64,000 bases of DNA from Oculatella sp. LEGE 06141 (GTDB lineage: Bacteria > Cyanobacteriota > Cyanobacteriia > Elainellales > Elainellaceae): positions 40,425 to 104,424 of the forward strand of contig NZ_JADEWO010000019.1 of the NCBI RefSeq assembly GCF_015207605.1, written 5' to 3'. Below are positions 26,765 to 36,124 of this stretch, piece after piece. A program made the position numbers and the translations under genes. The notes beneath the pieces are model-generated. The model searched no databases. It worked only from the letters and a program-made list of their open reading frames with translations, and was not told the origin of the DNA. Numbering within the stretch: the first letter of the stretch is position 1; every line of letters begins with the position of its first letter.

Positions 26765-29089
26765 ATGAGGACAGAACTGCAAGAGCGGGCTGATATTTTG
26801 GCAAGCAGCTTACAGCGCAGTGTAGACGCTTGCTTTGAAGTGTTGCGATCGATCAGCCAACTGTTTGCTTCGTCCGGGCAGGTAAAGCGAGCCGACTTTA
26901 CCCGATTTGTGCAGCCTGTGCTGGCTCGTCATCCCAGTATTCAAGCGTTGGAATGGCTACCGCGCCTGGGAGCGGCAGAGCGGCTGGCGTTTGAGCAGGC
27001 GATTCAGTTGGAATATCCCAACTTTCAAGTCACGGAACAAACGCCAGTGGGCGAGATTGTGCGAGCGCAACCGCGATCGGAATACTTCCCGGTTTGCTAT
27101 GTTGAACCGTTCGACACGAACCAACTGGCGCTTGGCTTTGATCTGGCTTCGGATGCGATTCGCCGCTCGGCACTGGAAAAGGCGCGAGACACGGGGGCGA
27201 TCGCTCTCAGTGGGCGAGTCGAGCTGATTCAGGAACAGCAGCGGCAGTTTGGGGTACTTGTCATTCTGCCGATTTATAGCCAGGACGCTGTGCTAGAAAC
27301 GGTTTCGAGTCGGCGGCAGCACCTCCAGGGGTTTGTGTTGGGGGTGTTTCGTCTGGCAGATATCATTCGCAACGCCTTGCCGGGGCTGAACCTCGAAAAC
27401 ATTGATTTTTATTTGTACGACCGCTCGGATGTACCAGGCGACAGTTTCCTGGCAGCTTACGACGCTGAAGCCAAACGGGTGGCTGCCAGCCCCACTGCCC
27501 AGGCGAATACTGCCTTTACGGTGCAACCCTTTGCTTCTGCCTCACCGCGATCGGCAACCCATCATAGCGCTAGCGCGCAGACGGCAAGGCCATACAAATC
27601 AATTTGTACTCGCAATTTTGATATTGCCGATCGCCAATGGTCGCTGGTGCTGGCTCCAACAACGGCCTATGTCGATCGCGCCGAACTGTATCAGCAAAGC
27701 CGGATTCGAGCCGATGCGGCAACAGCAGAAGCGACTAAGCTCAAACAAGCACTGCAAAATTTGCAGCAAACCCAGGCGAGATGGCTGCTAGAGAAAAAGC
27801 TGATTGCGGCGGGAGTGGGGTTGGTGTTGCTGGTGTTGGCGGGTGCAAATGCCGGGTCTTTCTGGAACATGTCTCGCTTGCTCCACAGTAAAGATAAGAT
27901 TGAGCAGACCTATTCTGTGCTGGCGAGTCTGGCAAAGCTTGGGTCGGTTAGTACGGCTACCGGAAGGTCTACCGGAAGGTCTATCGGCCAGCCCCCAACG
28001 GCATCTGATATTGATCCGGCGCTGACTGTCTTGCGTGAAGCGACAGTCAATAATGCCGTGCAACAAACCCGGTTTACCCGGCTTGCACGGCTGTTGGCTC
28101 AACCGCTGCCATCCACCCAACTGTCTGTAGAACCGCAGGTACGATCGATGATTGCTGAAATGGAAGCAGAGGCGCGATCGCAGCTTCGATCCTGGCAATT
28201 GCAGGCAGAAACCAGCGCCCAAGCCATTTTTTGGATCAACCTCACGGGTATTTTTCTCAGCTTTGCGCTGTTGCTGGGCGTTTATTATTTGTTGCAGCGA
28301 CAAATTACGGAACGCCAGCAGGTTGAGTCAGCATTGTATCAAGCCAACAACCAACTGGAACTGGAAGTGCAAGAGCGAGAGGCAGAACTGGCGCATACCA
28401 GGGAATTAACCGATCTCAAACTGCGGCTATTCTCGATGGTGTCCCACGAGTTTCGCAATCCGCTTAGCACTATCCTGGTGTCTACGCAGCTATTGTCCAG
28501 CAGCCAGGACTGGCCTGAAGAACGGAAAGTCAAAAATCTGTCGCGCATCCAAACGGCAGCCAAAACCATGGCGCAACTCTTGAGCGACATTCTCACCCTC
28601 AACCGAGCCGAAGCCGGAAAACTAGAGTTTCGTCCAGAACCGATCGATGTAGAGCCGTTTTGCCGTCGTGTAATTGAAGACGTGCAGTACAGTACCGCCG
28701 CGCAGCAGTCCATTCATTTTGTCAGTGATACTCGGATTCCGTCTGCCTGTTTCGATAGCAAGCTGCTGAATTCAATTTTGTCTAATTTGCTGGCAAATGC
28801 CATCAAGTATTCTGCACCCACTAGCTCCATTCAGTTCCGGCTATCCTCCACCCCGACTCAGGTGTATTTCCAGATTCAAGACCAGGGGATTGGCATTCCG
28901 GCGGACGATTTGCCCCGGTTATATGACGCTTTTTATCGCGGACAAAACATTGGCGAGGTAGTGGGGACTGGGTTAGGGTTAGCGGTTGCCAAAACCTGTG
29001 TTGATTTACATGGTGGGTACATTGAGGTTGACAGTGAGATCGATAAAGGCACCCTATTCACAGTTACCTTGCCGCATCATTCCTGTTAA
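26765..29089 (+). CDS. CHASE-domain sensor histidine kinase
   Basis: A 774-residue two-component sensor. Residues ~20-230 match the CHASE ligand-binding domain (FARPVLARHPSIQALEWLPRL-like, EYFPVCYVEPFDTNQLALGFDLAS, GVLVILPIYS). A transmembrane helix lies at ~345-365, a second region of about 115 residues follows, then a second helix at ~486-508, a coiled coil, the HisKA box MVSHEFRNPLSTIL (phosphorylated His561) and the HATPase domain (NLLANAIKYSAP, DQGIGIPADDLPRLYDAFYRG, GTGLGLAVAKTCVDLHGG). The usual transmembrane helix before CHASE is missing; an in-frame TAA lies 27 bp before the ATG. No response regulator is adjacent. Confidence 0.92.
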   Translation: MRTELQERADILASSLQRSVDACFEVLRSISQLFASSGQVKRADFTRFVQPVLARHPSIQALEWLPRLGAAERLAFEQAIQLEYPNFQVTEQTPVGEIVRAQPRSEYFPVCYVEPFDTNQLALGFDLASDAIRRSALEKARDTGAIALSGRVELIQEQQRQFGVLVILPIYSQDAVLETVSSRRQHLQGFVLGVFRLADIIRNALPGLNLENIDFYLYDRSDVPGDSFLAAYDAEAKRVAASPTAQANTAFTVQPFASASPRSATHHSASAQTARPYKSICTRNFDIADRQWSLVLAPTTAYVDRAELYQQSRIRADAATAEATKLKQALQNLQQTQARWLLEKKLIAAGVGLVLLVLAGANAGSFWNMSRLLHSKDKIEQTYSVLASLAKLGSVSTATGRSTGRSIGQPPTASDIDPALTVLREATVNNAVQQTRFTRLARLLAQPLPSTQLSVEPQVRSMIAEMEAEARSQLRSWQLQAETSAQAIFWINLTGIFLSFALLLGVYYLLQRQITERQQVESALYQANNQLELEVQEREAELAHTRELTDLKLRLFSMVSHEFRNPLSTILVSTQLLSSSQDWPEERKVKNLSRIQTAAKTMAQLLSDILTLNRAEAGKLEFRPEPIDVEPFCRRVIEDVQYSTAAQQSIHFVSDTRIPSACFDSKLLNSILSNLLANAIKYSAPTSSIQFRLSSTPTQVYFQIQDQGIGIPADDLPRLYDAFYRGQNIGEVVGTGLGLAVAKTCVDLHGGYIEVDSEIDKGTLFTVTLPHHSC

Positions 29090-29149
29090 ATCTCGATCGC
29101 CACCGGGCATTACTAAAAGCAATGTCTCATTTATCCTGGTGCATCTCTA

Positions 29150-30580
29150 GTGCGTTTACTGTCAAAGCCTTGGGTTGGGGTTGGAGTGCTGCTTGGCTTA
29201 GGCGCAGTGCTGTGTTTGGGTATCAGCAGCCGCAAACAAAGTGCCGCCCTTACACCGCTGCTGGAACCGTTACCCCAAGATCCACTGATTCAGGTTTATT
29301 TCAACCATTCCCAGGCCGCTGCTTATACGGAACCCTATCGGCAGCAGGAACGGTTAGGAGATGATTTGGAACAGGTGGTCGTAGAGGCGATCGCCACTGC
29401 CCAAACGTCGATTGATGTTGCCAGCCATGAGTTTCGTCTGCCTCGCATTGCCCAGGCGTTGCGGGAAAAGCAGCAAGCTGGCGTGCGCGTGCGGGTGATT
29501 GTTGAAAATGAATATCGCCAGCCGTGGACGAGTTTAACCCCAGATCAGGTGGCGCAATTGCCAGAGCGACAGCAGGGTAAATATCTTGAAGCGGTTCAAT
29601 TAGCCGATCGCAACGGAGATGGGCAATTAAGCCAGAGCGAAATAGACCAGGGTGATGCACTCGTCATTTTGCAAACCGGGCAGATTCCGCTGATTGATGA
29701 TACGGCAGATGGTTCTAAGGGCAGTGACTTGATGCACCACAAATTTGTGGTGATCGATCGCCAGCGGGTACTGGTTGCATCTGCTAACCTCACCACTAGC
29801 GATGTTCATGGTGATTTTGCCTCCGAAGAGAGCCAAGGGAACGCCAATCATCTCATTGCGATCGCCAATCCTGATGTGGCGCAACTCTTTGCCCAGGAAT
29901 TTGAGGTGATGTGGGGCGATGGGCCTGGTGGCAATCCTGATAGTCTGTTTGGCTTAAAGAAGCCCTACCGCTCGCCGCAAACGGTGACTGTTGCACCCGG
30001 TTCCACCGTGACAGTTCAGTTTTCTCCCACATCTCCCCGTTTACCCTGGCAACAAAGCGCCAATGGGCTAATTGGTCGGGCGTTGAACACAGCCACTCGT
30101 TCTGCCGATTTAGCGCTATTTGTCTTTTCTGAACAAAACCTGAGCAACCTGCTGCAAACAAAACACAGCCAGGGGGTGCAAATCCGAGCCTTAATTGATC
30201 CAGGGTTTGCCTACCGCAACTATAGTGAAGCGCTAGACATGATGGGGATTTCTCTGGCAGACGATCGCTGCCGCTATGAAGCCGAAAACCAACCCTGGAC
30301 TTCGGCCATTGCCACGGTGGGCATTCCCAATTTGCCAGAGGGAGATATCCTGCATCACAAGTTTGGCCTGGTAGACGGGCATTTGGTCATCACTGGCTCC
30401 CAAAACTGGAGCAATGCCGCCAATGAAGGTAATGATGAGAATGTGTTGGTCATTGATAACCCAACCGTTGCGGCTCATTTTGAGCGAGAGTTCGATCGCC
30501 TCTATAGCACTGCAACGCTTGGCGTGCCCACCTGGCTACAAGGTAAAGTTCGAGAACGGCAAACCCAATGTAACCTGTAG
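29150..30580 (+). CDS. phospholipase D-like protein with EF-hand
   Basis: A 476-residue protein with an N-terminal membrane/signal segment (VGVGVLLGLGAVLCLGI), so it is likely exported. Two PLD phosphodiesterase domains each carry the HxKx4D motif: HHKFVVID (His196) and HHKFGLVD near residue 400, followed by the ASANLT and GSQNWS strings. Within the first domain, before the HKD motif, lies a complete EF-hand loop, DRNGDGQLSQSE (residues 153-164), with all Ca2+ ligand positions filled. PLD-family proteins cleave or transfer phosphodiesters of lipids or nucleic acids. The GTG 29150 start is weakly supported. Confidence 0.88.
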   Translation: MRLLSKPWVGVGVLLGLGAVLCLGISSRKQSAALTPLLEPLPQDPLIQVYFNHSQAAAYTEPYRQQERLGDDLEQVVVEAIATAQTSIDVASHEFRLPRIAQALREKQQAGVRVRVIVENEYRQPWTSLTPDQVAQLPERQQGKYLEAVQLADRNGDGQLSQSEIDQGDALVILQTGQIPLIDDTADGSKGSDLMHHKFVVIDRQRVLVASANLTTSDVHGDFASEESQGNANHLIAIANPDVAQLFAQEFEVMWGDGPGGNPDSLFGLKKPYRSPQTVTVAPGSTVTVQFSPTSPRLPWQQSANGLIGRALNTATRSADLALFVFSEQNLSNLLQTKHSQGVQIRALIDPGFAYRNYSEALDMMGISLADDRCRYEAENQPWTSAIATVGIPNLPEGDILHHKFGLVDGHLVITGSQNWSNAANEGNDENVLVIDNPTVAAHFEREFDRLYSTATLGVPTWLQGKVRERQTQCNL

Positions 30581-30803
30581 TGCGATCGCTTAACAATGAC
30601 TGACAACAGGGCTAAAACCTGCCCTTGCAGAAATTGGTCAATCAGCCTTACAGTGAGCCAAACCGCAGTTGAAAATAGATAAATTCTGATAAACCGCAGT
30701 GTTCGAATCAGAGGGGAGATGCATTCATACCAGTTCGAGGTAACGATTCGAGGTAATGAAAGGCGATCGCGTCTAACCCTGATTTCACTATGCTTTCAAT
30801 GCG

Positions 30804-31598
30804 CTAGAAACTGAGCCGAAACGGCCTGTTGAACAGGTTAACCAATCGGGCAAAGGGGCATTTCGAGGGGGTTTGGGCTGGTTCTGTTTGGTTTGGTTCT
30901 ACCTGGATCGGCTCTATCTGGATCAGTTCTACAGTATTGCCCTGCTCCAGTTGCGCGTGGGCCAGTGCCAGGGCTTTGCGAGCATTCGTCAACTTCCGCT
31001 CATCTTTAATGGTGGTACTCAAGCGGTTGATGTAAGCTTCAAGATACTGAATCCGTACCTGGGGTTCATCTGTCAGGCGATCGAGAAACGGCAGATCCGA
31101 TTCAGCCATAAAGCGAATCGCCAGCATGGGAATGGGACTGCGAAGCGGTCGGAAGTTTGGATTGTGTAGTCCTTCGCCTTCATTGCGCTCATGAAATTCT
31201 CCGAGCATCAGTCCTGATTCGACAAAGAAGGGTTTGAGTTTTTGTTGCACCCCATCAATGAGCTTGAAGGCGTCCTCGGCTGGAATATCTGGAAAAACCA
31301 GCATAATTGCTTTGTAGAAAGCCAGATCGCCCTGTTTTGGCTCCAGTTCAATAAACACATCTCGATAGCGTTTAACAATCTCTTCGATTTGCTGCTGCTC
31401 TAAATCTTTAGCACGAATGACTTCTAGCCGAATGGTGTTGAGCTGAAGGGCGCGAGGCACAAATGGGCAAACAGGGCCAGATCGCCCTAACTCAGGGTGA
31501 GGCTTTGCCAAAAAGTTCTTAACCCAATCCGTAATTTCGTTGAAGTACGGGAGATCGCGTTGAAGCTGATCAAGTTGAGCAGGTGCATAGAGCTGCAT
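30804..31598 (-). CDS. DUF6875-like protein, divergent from the A-T-TE synthetase
   Basis: A 264-residue soluble protein. Residues ~5-190 contain a conserved-looking core (LQRDLPYFNEITDWVKNFLAKPHPELGRSGPVCPFVPRAL, in parts, then PFFVESGLMLGEFHERNEGEGLHNPNFRPLRSP), which from memory fits DUF6875; the RSGPVCPFVPRAL and FHERNEGEGLHN strings suggest an enzyme core with Cys and His residues. The C-terminus is variable with a repeated (I/V)EP(I/N)Q run. The ATG 31598 has an AAGGA site and gives the conserved start; 27 codons upstream are discarded. It shares a 330-bp divergent region with the synthetase gene. Function not known. Confidence 0.65.
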   Translation of the reverse strand: MQLYAPAQLDQLQRDLPYFNEITDWVKNFLAKPHPELGRSGPVCPFVPRALQLNTIRLEVIRAKDLEQQQIEEIVKRYRDVFIELEPKQGDLAFYKAIMLVFPDIPAEDAFKLIDGVQQKLKPFFVESGLMLGEFHERNEGEGLHNPNFRPLRSPIPMLAIRFMAESDLPFLDRLTDEPQVRIQYLEAYINRLSTTIKDERKLTNARKALALAHAQLEQGNTVELIQIEPIQVEPNQTEPAQTPSKCPFARLVNLFNRPFRLSF

Positions 31599-31927
31599 TG
31601 TTCTCACATCCTTGAAGAGAAGGTCGGTCTTCACAAAGAAACCTAACTGTTGCCGCTTGAAGCAGATGGTCAAGCTCATAGCACGTTAGGTTCTAGATAC
31701 CAGGAGTTAATAATTGATGGCCAGCCGTTTAATGTTCCGTATGCTTACTGAACTGTATATTTGCTTATGGATTCAGCCATTGCCTACTCACTGGTAGCTT
31801 GAATTACAAAAACTTTATGCTGTTACGCAAAACGATGAAGTTAATGACCAAATAGAGCCAATCCCCTCTGTGTACTAAGACTGAGTGATTAAGCTCAAGT
31901 ACATAAAGCGTTTTTCAACGTGTCTCG
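31599..31927. other. 330-bp divergent promoter region
   Basis: This lies between the DUF6875-like gene and the synthetase gene and must serve both. It is AT-rich (31700-31850). I cannot name a specific operator or promoter by eye. Confidence 0.4.
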
Positions 31928-34663
31928 ATGAACTTAGAGAGTAAAGCGTCACATCATCAGCCCAATTGCTCGGTGGAGCCTTTCACGGAAGCCGATCGCC
32001 AGCTCGTTCTAAATCAATGGAATGACACGCAGGCTCCTTACCCAAACGATGTATGTATTCATCAACTGTTCGAGGCTCAGGTCACGCAAACGCCTGATGC
32101 CGTAGCGGTGGTGTTTGGCAAGCAGCAATTCACCTATCGACAGTTAAACCAGCGTGCTAATCAACTGGCTCATTATTTGCGTGATCGGGGTGTTGGTTCT
32201 GATGTGTTGGTTGGTGTTTACATCGATCGCTCTCTCGACATGGTGGTTGGGCTGCTGGGCGTTCTTAAAGCTGGAGGGGCGTATGTTCCTTTAGACCCGG
32301 CTTATCCCGCCGATCGCGTGGCCTTTATCCTGCAAGATACTCAGGTACCCGTAATCCTGACGCAAGCGCAATTCACGGGTAGCCTCCCCGCTCATGAGGC
32401 GCAGGTTATTTATCTAGATTCCGATTGGCCGATCATTGCTCAGAGCAGCCAGGAGACTCCAGAGTGTGAGGCGATCGCCAGTAACTTAATGTATGCGATC
32501 TATACCTCCGGCTCGACCGGGCAGCCCAAGGGAGTGATGATCACTCATACCGGAATCTGTAACCAACTGCACTGGCGACAGACCACCTTTCCACTAACCG
32601 AGACAGACCGCGTTTTACAAACCATTTCCTTTAGTTTTGATCCATCCGTTTGGCAAATCTTCTGGCCGTTGTCGTTTGGGGCACAGCTAGTTTTGGCGCA
32701 ACCCGGCGGCCATCAAGACAGCGCTTACCTGGTGGAAACGATCGCCCAGCAGCAGATCACCGTCATTGCCCTCGTTCCCGCCATGCTGCGCCTGCTTCTA
32801 GAAGAAAAAGGGCTGGATCATTGTCACTGTCTCAAGCATGTCTTTTGCGGCGGTGAAGCGCTGCCGCTTGACCTGCAAGAACGCTTCTTTGCCCGTCTGA
32901 ACCTGGATCAGGTTTTGCACAATGTTTATGGGCCAACGGAAGCGTCGATTGATGCCACCTTTTGGACATGCCAGCGTGGCACCCATTTCCCCATTGCGCC
33001 CATTGGTCGCCCGATTGCGAATACTCAGGCGTATATCCTGGATCAGCAACTCCACCCTGTTCCCATTGGCGAACCCGGTGAACTGCATATTGGGGGTGCC
33101 GGACTGGCGCGGGGCTATCTCAACCGTCCCGAATTGACCCGTGAGAAGTTCATTCCTAACCCCTATAGCGATAGGGTGGGCGATCGCCTCTACAAAACGG
33201 GGGACCTGGTTCGTTATTTGCCCGATGGCACCATTGAATTTTTGGGTCGGATCGATCATCAAGTGAAAGTTCGCGGCTTTCGCATTGAGCTAGGAGAAAT
33301 TGAGGCCGCATTGAGCCAATCGCCTGCTGTGGCTCAAACGGTAGTAATGGCTCGTGAGGATCATCCTGGCGATAAGCGTCTGGTGGCCTATGTTGTTCCC
33401 TCCCAGGAACACGCCCCCAGCGCTAACGAGCTGCGAAGCCTGTTGAAGGACAGCTTGCCCGACTACATGATACCTGCTGCTTTTGTGATGTTAGAGACGT
33501 TGCCGCTTAACAGCAACGGTAAGGTCGATCGCCGCGCCCTGCCCGCCCCAGAGCAAGAGCGCCTTGATTTGGACGACTTTGTTGCACCCCAAACCTCGCT
33601 GGAACGTGAGCTAACCCAGATTTGGGAACAGGTTTTGAGCATTCACCCTATTGGTGTGAAGGATAACTTTTTTGAGCTAGGCGGAAACTCGCTACTCGCG
33701 GTACGGCTGTTGGCGCAGGTTGACGAAAAATTCGGCAGAAAACTTCCCCTGAGTACTTTCTTTCAGGCATCGACGATTGAGCAGTTGAGCCGTATTCTGC
33801 AAGAGGACGAACAAAGCACTCCCTGGAAAGCACTGGTTGCCATTCAGCCCAATGGTACTAAACCGCCTCTATTTTGTGTCCATGCCAGAAATGGCAACGT
33901 TCTTAGCTACTACCATCTGGCACACTATTTGGGGAACGACCAGCCGGTTTATGGGCTACAACTGCAAGACCTGGAAGATGAACTGTTACCTTACCTTAGT
34001 GTCGAGGAAATGGCGGCTGGCTACCTGAAGGAGATCCAATCGCTGCAACCGTCTGGGCCTTATTTTCTGTGTGGATACTCGTTTGGTGGTTTAGTAGCCT
34101 ATGAGATCGCCAGATATCTCCATGCTCAGGGGGAAACCGTAGCGCTATTGGCCTTGCTGGATACACACAACCGTCCCGCAGGTTGGTTTGAACCCCTGCC
34201 GTTGAGTGTTCGGGTCTCGCATCGTCTGAAGAAATGGTCGCGCCTTGAACTGAAAGATCAGGTTGCTTATGTGCAGCAGAAGTTGGTTCGCAAGTTATAT
34301 GCCGATCACCTGCCCACACCGCCGTTACTAGCAGTGGATACGATCCGAGCAGTTTGCGATCGCGCAGTAAGGGCATACAGTCCTCGGAGCTATCCAGGTC
34401 ACGCCGTTCTGTTTCGCGCCACCCAACAGCCTGACCATTCATTGCGAGCAGTCAGGATTGATTCTAAATTAGGCTGGGAAAAATTGATTGCTGGAGGGGT
34501 GGAAGTGCAAGACATAGCGTGCAACCATTTCGATATGCTGCGAGAGCCGTATGCCAGAGTGCTGGCAGAGAAACTGCGAGTTTGCCTGGATTTGGCACAG
34601 GCTCTCGCGTTGCGGAACAGCTCATCCACACTCTCATCCGTTCCCTTGTCCCCCTCGAAATGA
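31928..34663 (+). CDS. single-module A-T-TE nonribosomal peptide synthetase-like protein
   Basis: A 911-residue protein in the order adenylation, thiolation, thioesterase. The A domain (~45-530) has AIYTSGSTGQPKGVMITH, NVYGPTEASIDATFW, GDLVRYLPDGTIEFLGRIDHQVKVRG (in parts) and LNSNGKVDRRALP. The carrier site is DNFFELGGNSLLAVRL (phosphopantetheine Ser588). The thioesterase has GYSFGGLVAYEIA (Ser718). The N-terminus, FTEADRQLVLNQWNDTQAPYPNDVCIHQLF, is the linker that normally follows a condensation domain, so the gene looks derived from a C-A-T module that lost its C domain. Specificity-code positions read by eye give roughly D-P-W-A-V-C-V-I-D, for which I assign no substrate. No other biosynthetic genes adjoin except the divergent DUF6875-like one. 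Confidence 0.92.
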   Translation: MNLESKASHHQPNCSVEPFTEADRQLVLNQWNDTQAPYPNDVCIHQLFEAQVTQTPDAVAVVFGKQQFTYRQLNQRANQLAHYLRDRGVGSDVLVGVYIDRSLDMVVGLLGVLKAGGAYVPLDPAYPADRVAFILQDTQVPVILTQAQFTGSLPAHEAQVIYLDSDWPIIAQSSQETPECEAIASNLMYAIYTSGSTGQPKGVMITHTGICNQLHWRQTTFPLTETDRVLQTISFSFDPSVWQIFWPLSFGAQLVLAQPGGHQDSAYLVETIAQQQITVIALVPAMLRLLLEEKGLDHCHCLKHVFCGGEALPLDLQERFFARLNLDQVLHNVYGPTEASIDATFWTCQRGTHFPIAPIGRPIANTQAYILDQQLHPVPIGEPGELHIGGAGLARGYLNRPELTREKFIPNPYSDRVGDRLYKTGDLVRYLPDGTIEFLGRIDHQVKVRGFRIELGEIEAALSQSPAVAQTVVMAREDHPGDKRLVAYVVPSQEHAPSANELRSLLKDSLPDYMIPAAFVMLETLPLNSNGKVDRRALPAPEQERLDLDDFVAPQTSLERELTQIWEQVLSIHPIGVKDNFFELGGNSLLAVRLLAQVDEKFGRKLPLSTFFQASTIEQLSRILQEDEQSTPWKALVAIQPNGTKPPLFCVHARNGNVLSYYHLAHYLGNDQPVYGLQLQDLEDELLPYLSVEEMAAGYLKEIQSLQPSGPYFLCGYSFGGLVAYEIARYLHAQGETVALLALLDTHNRPAGWFEPLPLSVRVSHRLKKWSRLELKDQVAYVQQKLVRKLYADHLPTPPLLAVDTIRAVCDRAVRAYSPRSYPGHAVLFRATQQPDHSLRAVRIDSKLGWEKLIAGGVEVQDIACNHFDMLREPYARVLAEKLRVCLDLAQALALRNSSSTLSSVPLSPSK

Positions 34664-34758
34664 TGGCTACACCAAGGCATTCAAAGGCAATGGCTCATCA
34701 TTCCCCATTCCTGCTCAGTTCTGCCAGGCAGGATGAGTGCACGATCGCCTGGAGGACA

Positions 34759-35172
34759 TCACATCTGGCGAGATTCTATTTGTTTTTGTAATCCTGCGGT
34801 GCGAGCTTTAGTCATGCGTTCCAGGCAGGCATTCAGATAAGCCGGGTGGCCTGTGCCGCCGACCGACAAACGCGTTTCAAACTCACAGTTTGCATCTCGA
34901 TAGCGAATCCAGGCGCGTTGGGCGCGGGTCAATTTTTGGGTGGCCGATGCACCTAACTTGGTACGAAACTCTTGATAGACCGCGTTTAGAGCCTTGTCTG
35001 CTGTTTGATACAGTTGCTCGGCACAGTAGTTAATTTCGGGCGTACTCTGAGCATTCTGGCAATTGACCTGAGGCGCACTGCTTTGTGCTTGCGACACCCG
35101 AACGGTGCCAGCGCTGGCGATCGCCGCTACTACTAGCAGAGAAGCCGTCTGCTTCAATACGTTCATCTTCAT
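34759..35172 (-). CDS. LprI-type (DUF1311) secreted protein
   Basis: A 137-residue secreted protein with a signal peptide (TASLLVVAAIASAGTVRVSQA) and a mature LprI/DUF1311 domain: VNCQNAQSTPEINYCAEQLYQTADKALNAVYQEF, then LTRAQRAWIRYRDANCEFE and a final Cys in LNACLERMTKAR. The four-Cys pattern and the W(I/V)RYRDANC motif define the family, which includes the mycobacterial lysozyme inhibitor LprI. Its start ATG overlaps the stop of the upstream paralogue by four bases (ATGA), so translation is probably coupled. Confidence 0.85.
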   Translation of the reverse strand: MKMNVLKQTASLLVVAAIASAGTVRVSQAQSSAPQVNCQNAQSTPEINYCAEQLYQTADKALNAVYQEFRTKLGASATQKLTRAQRAWIRYRDANCEFETRLSVGGTGHPAYLNACLERMTKARTAGLQKQIESRQM

Positions 35173-35702
35173 AGGGGTGACTCTAGCTGTTGCTGCAATT
35201 CGGCAGTGCGGTTTCGGGTCATCTCTTCTAAACAGCCATAGCGAATGGTTGGCTGAATTGAGCCGCCTTCAAACTGGCTGCTTTCGAGTTCGCAGTTGCT
35301 ATCTCTAAACTCAATCCAGGCTTCTTCTGCTTCGATCAGTTGCTCTTGCTCTTGCGAATTCAAGCTATTTTTCAACTGTTGATAGACTCGATTGAGCTGG
35401 CGATCGGCGGCTTCGTAACCGGCCTGGGCACAAATGTTGATTTCAACTTGCGTTTGCGGGTTGTCGCACTCTGCTGCCACAGGAGCGCTATCTGAAGGGG
35501 GCGATGGTAGCTGGGCAGAGTCGGGTGGCTCTGGAGTTGGGGTTGGGGTCGGGGTTGCGGCATCGGGAACAGGTTGTGTTGGAACTGACGGAGAACTGGT
35601 TACAGGCGGCTGGGTGGGGTTGGAAGCGCGATTGAAACATCCAGACGTAAGCGCTACCAATGCCGCTGCTACCAATGTCGTCAGAGATCTAGCAGTCGTC
35701 AT
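35169..35702 (-). CDS. LprI-type (DUF1311) lipoprotein, paralogue of next gene
   Basis: A 177-residue lipoprotein: signal peptide ending LVALTSGC (lipobox, lipid Cys followed by FNRAS), a Pro/Thr/Ser-rich linker (~40 residues, PTPTPTPEPPDS), and a DUF1311 domain with the same layout as the downstream gene (AECDNPQTQVEINICAQAGYEAADRQLN, LIEAEEAWIEFRDSNCELE, IRYGCLEEMTRNR). The ATG 35702 gives the signal peptide at the N-terminus; 21 codons upstream are left out. The two paralogues form a translationally coupled pair, one soluble and one lipid-anchored. Confidence 0.85.
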   Translation of the reverse strand: MTTARSLTTLVAAALVALTSGCFNRASNPTQPPVTSSPSVPTQPVPDAATPTPTPTPEPPDSAQLPSPPSDSAPVAAECDNPQTQVEINICAQAGYEAADRQLNRVYQQLKNSLNSQEQEQLIEAEEAWIEFRDSNCELESSQFEGGSIQPTIRYGCLEEMTRNRTAELQQQLESPL

Positions 35703-36124
35703 TATTGCCTCTAAGGTTGCGCCTTCAGGCGCAGAGTAAGCGGGAGAACCGAATAGTGCCCCCATATTCAGGATCTTAGAGCGATTAGTTCAGCAATTCC
35801 CAATTTGCTATGTATCCTTTCAAACTGACACATTGATTTAAGGAAATGGGCGCGATCGCTCACGGTTACAGTCTGCCTGGGAGAGCCACATCATCGATCG
35901 ACACAAAGGAATAGTGGCAGCTTCAAGCAGCTAAACGGTGCGACAATGCAGCCATTGATGCTGCTATTGACGCTGCCATTGACGCTGCCAGTCGATCGCG
36001 CAGTTGCCCTGGGCGTGCCTTACATAGACAGACGCTGACCCATCATTTTCCGGCAAGCTCTCCTCCCGGCCAGGCGAGTGGCTTGTTATCCTGAAGGAAA
36101 TCCCTTCGCCTGAACTGCCAAACC
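35703..36124. other. 422-bp divergent intergenic region with 12-bp tandem repeat
   Basis: Between the LprI pair (minus) and the oxidoreductase gene (plus). At 35954-35989 the 12-mer ATTGACGCTGCC (first copy ATTGATGCTGCT) occurs three times in tandem. Otherwise no gene is seen. Confidence 0.5.

Noticed and set aside
30690..30705. GTTCGAATCAG, resembling the T-arm of a tRNA
   Set aside because: No matching acceptor, anticodon or D-arm can be folded around it.
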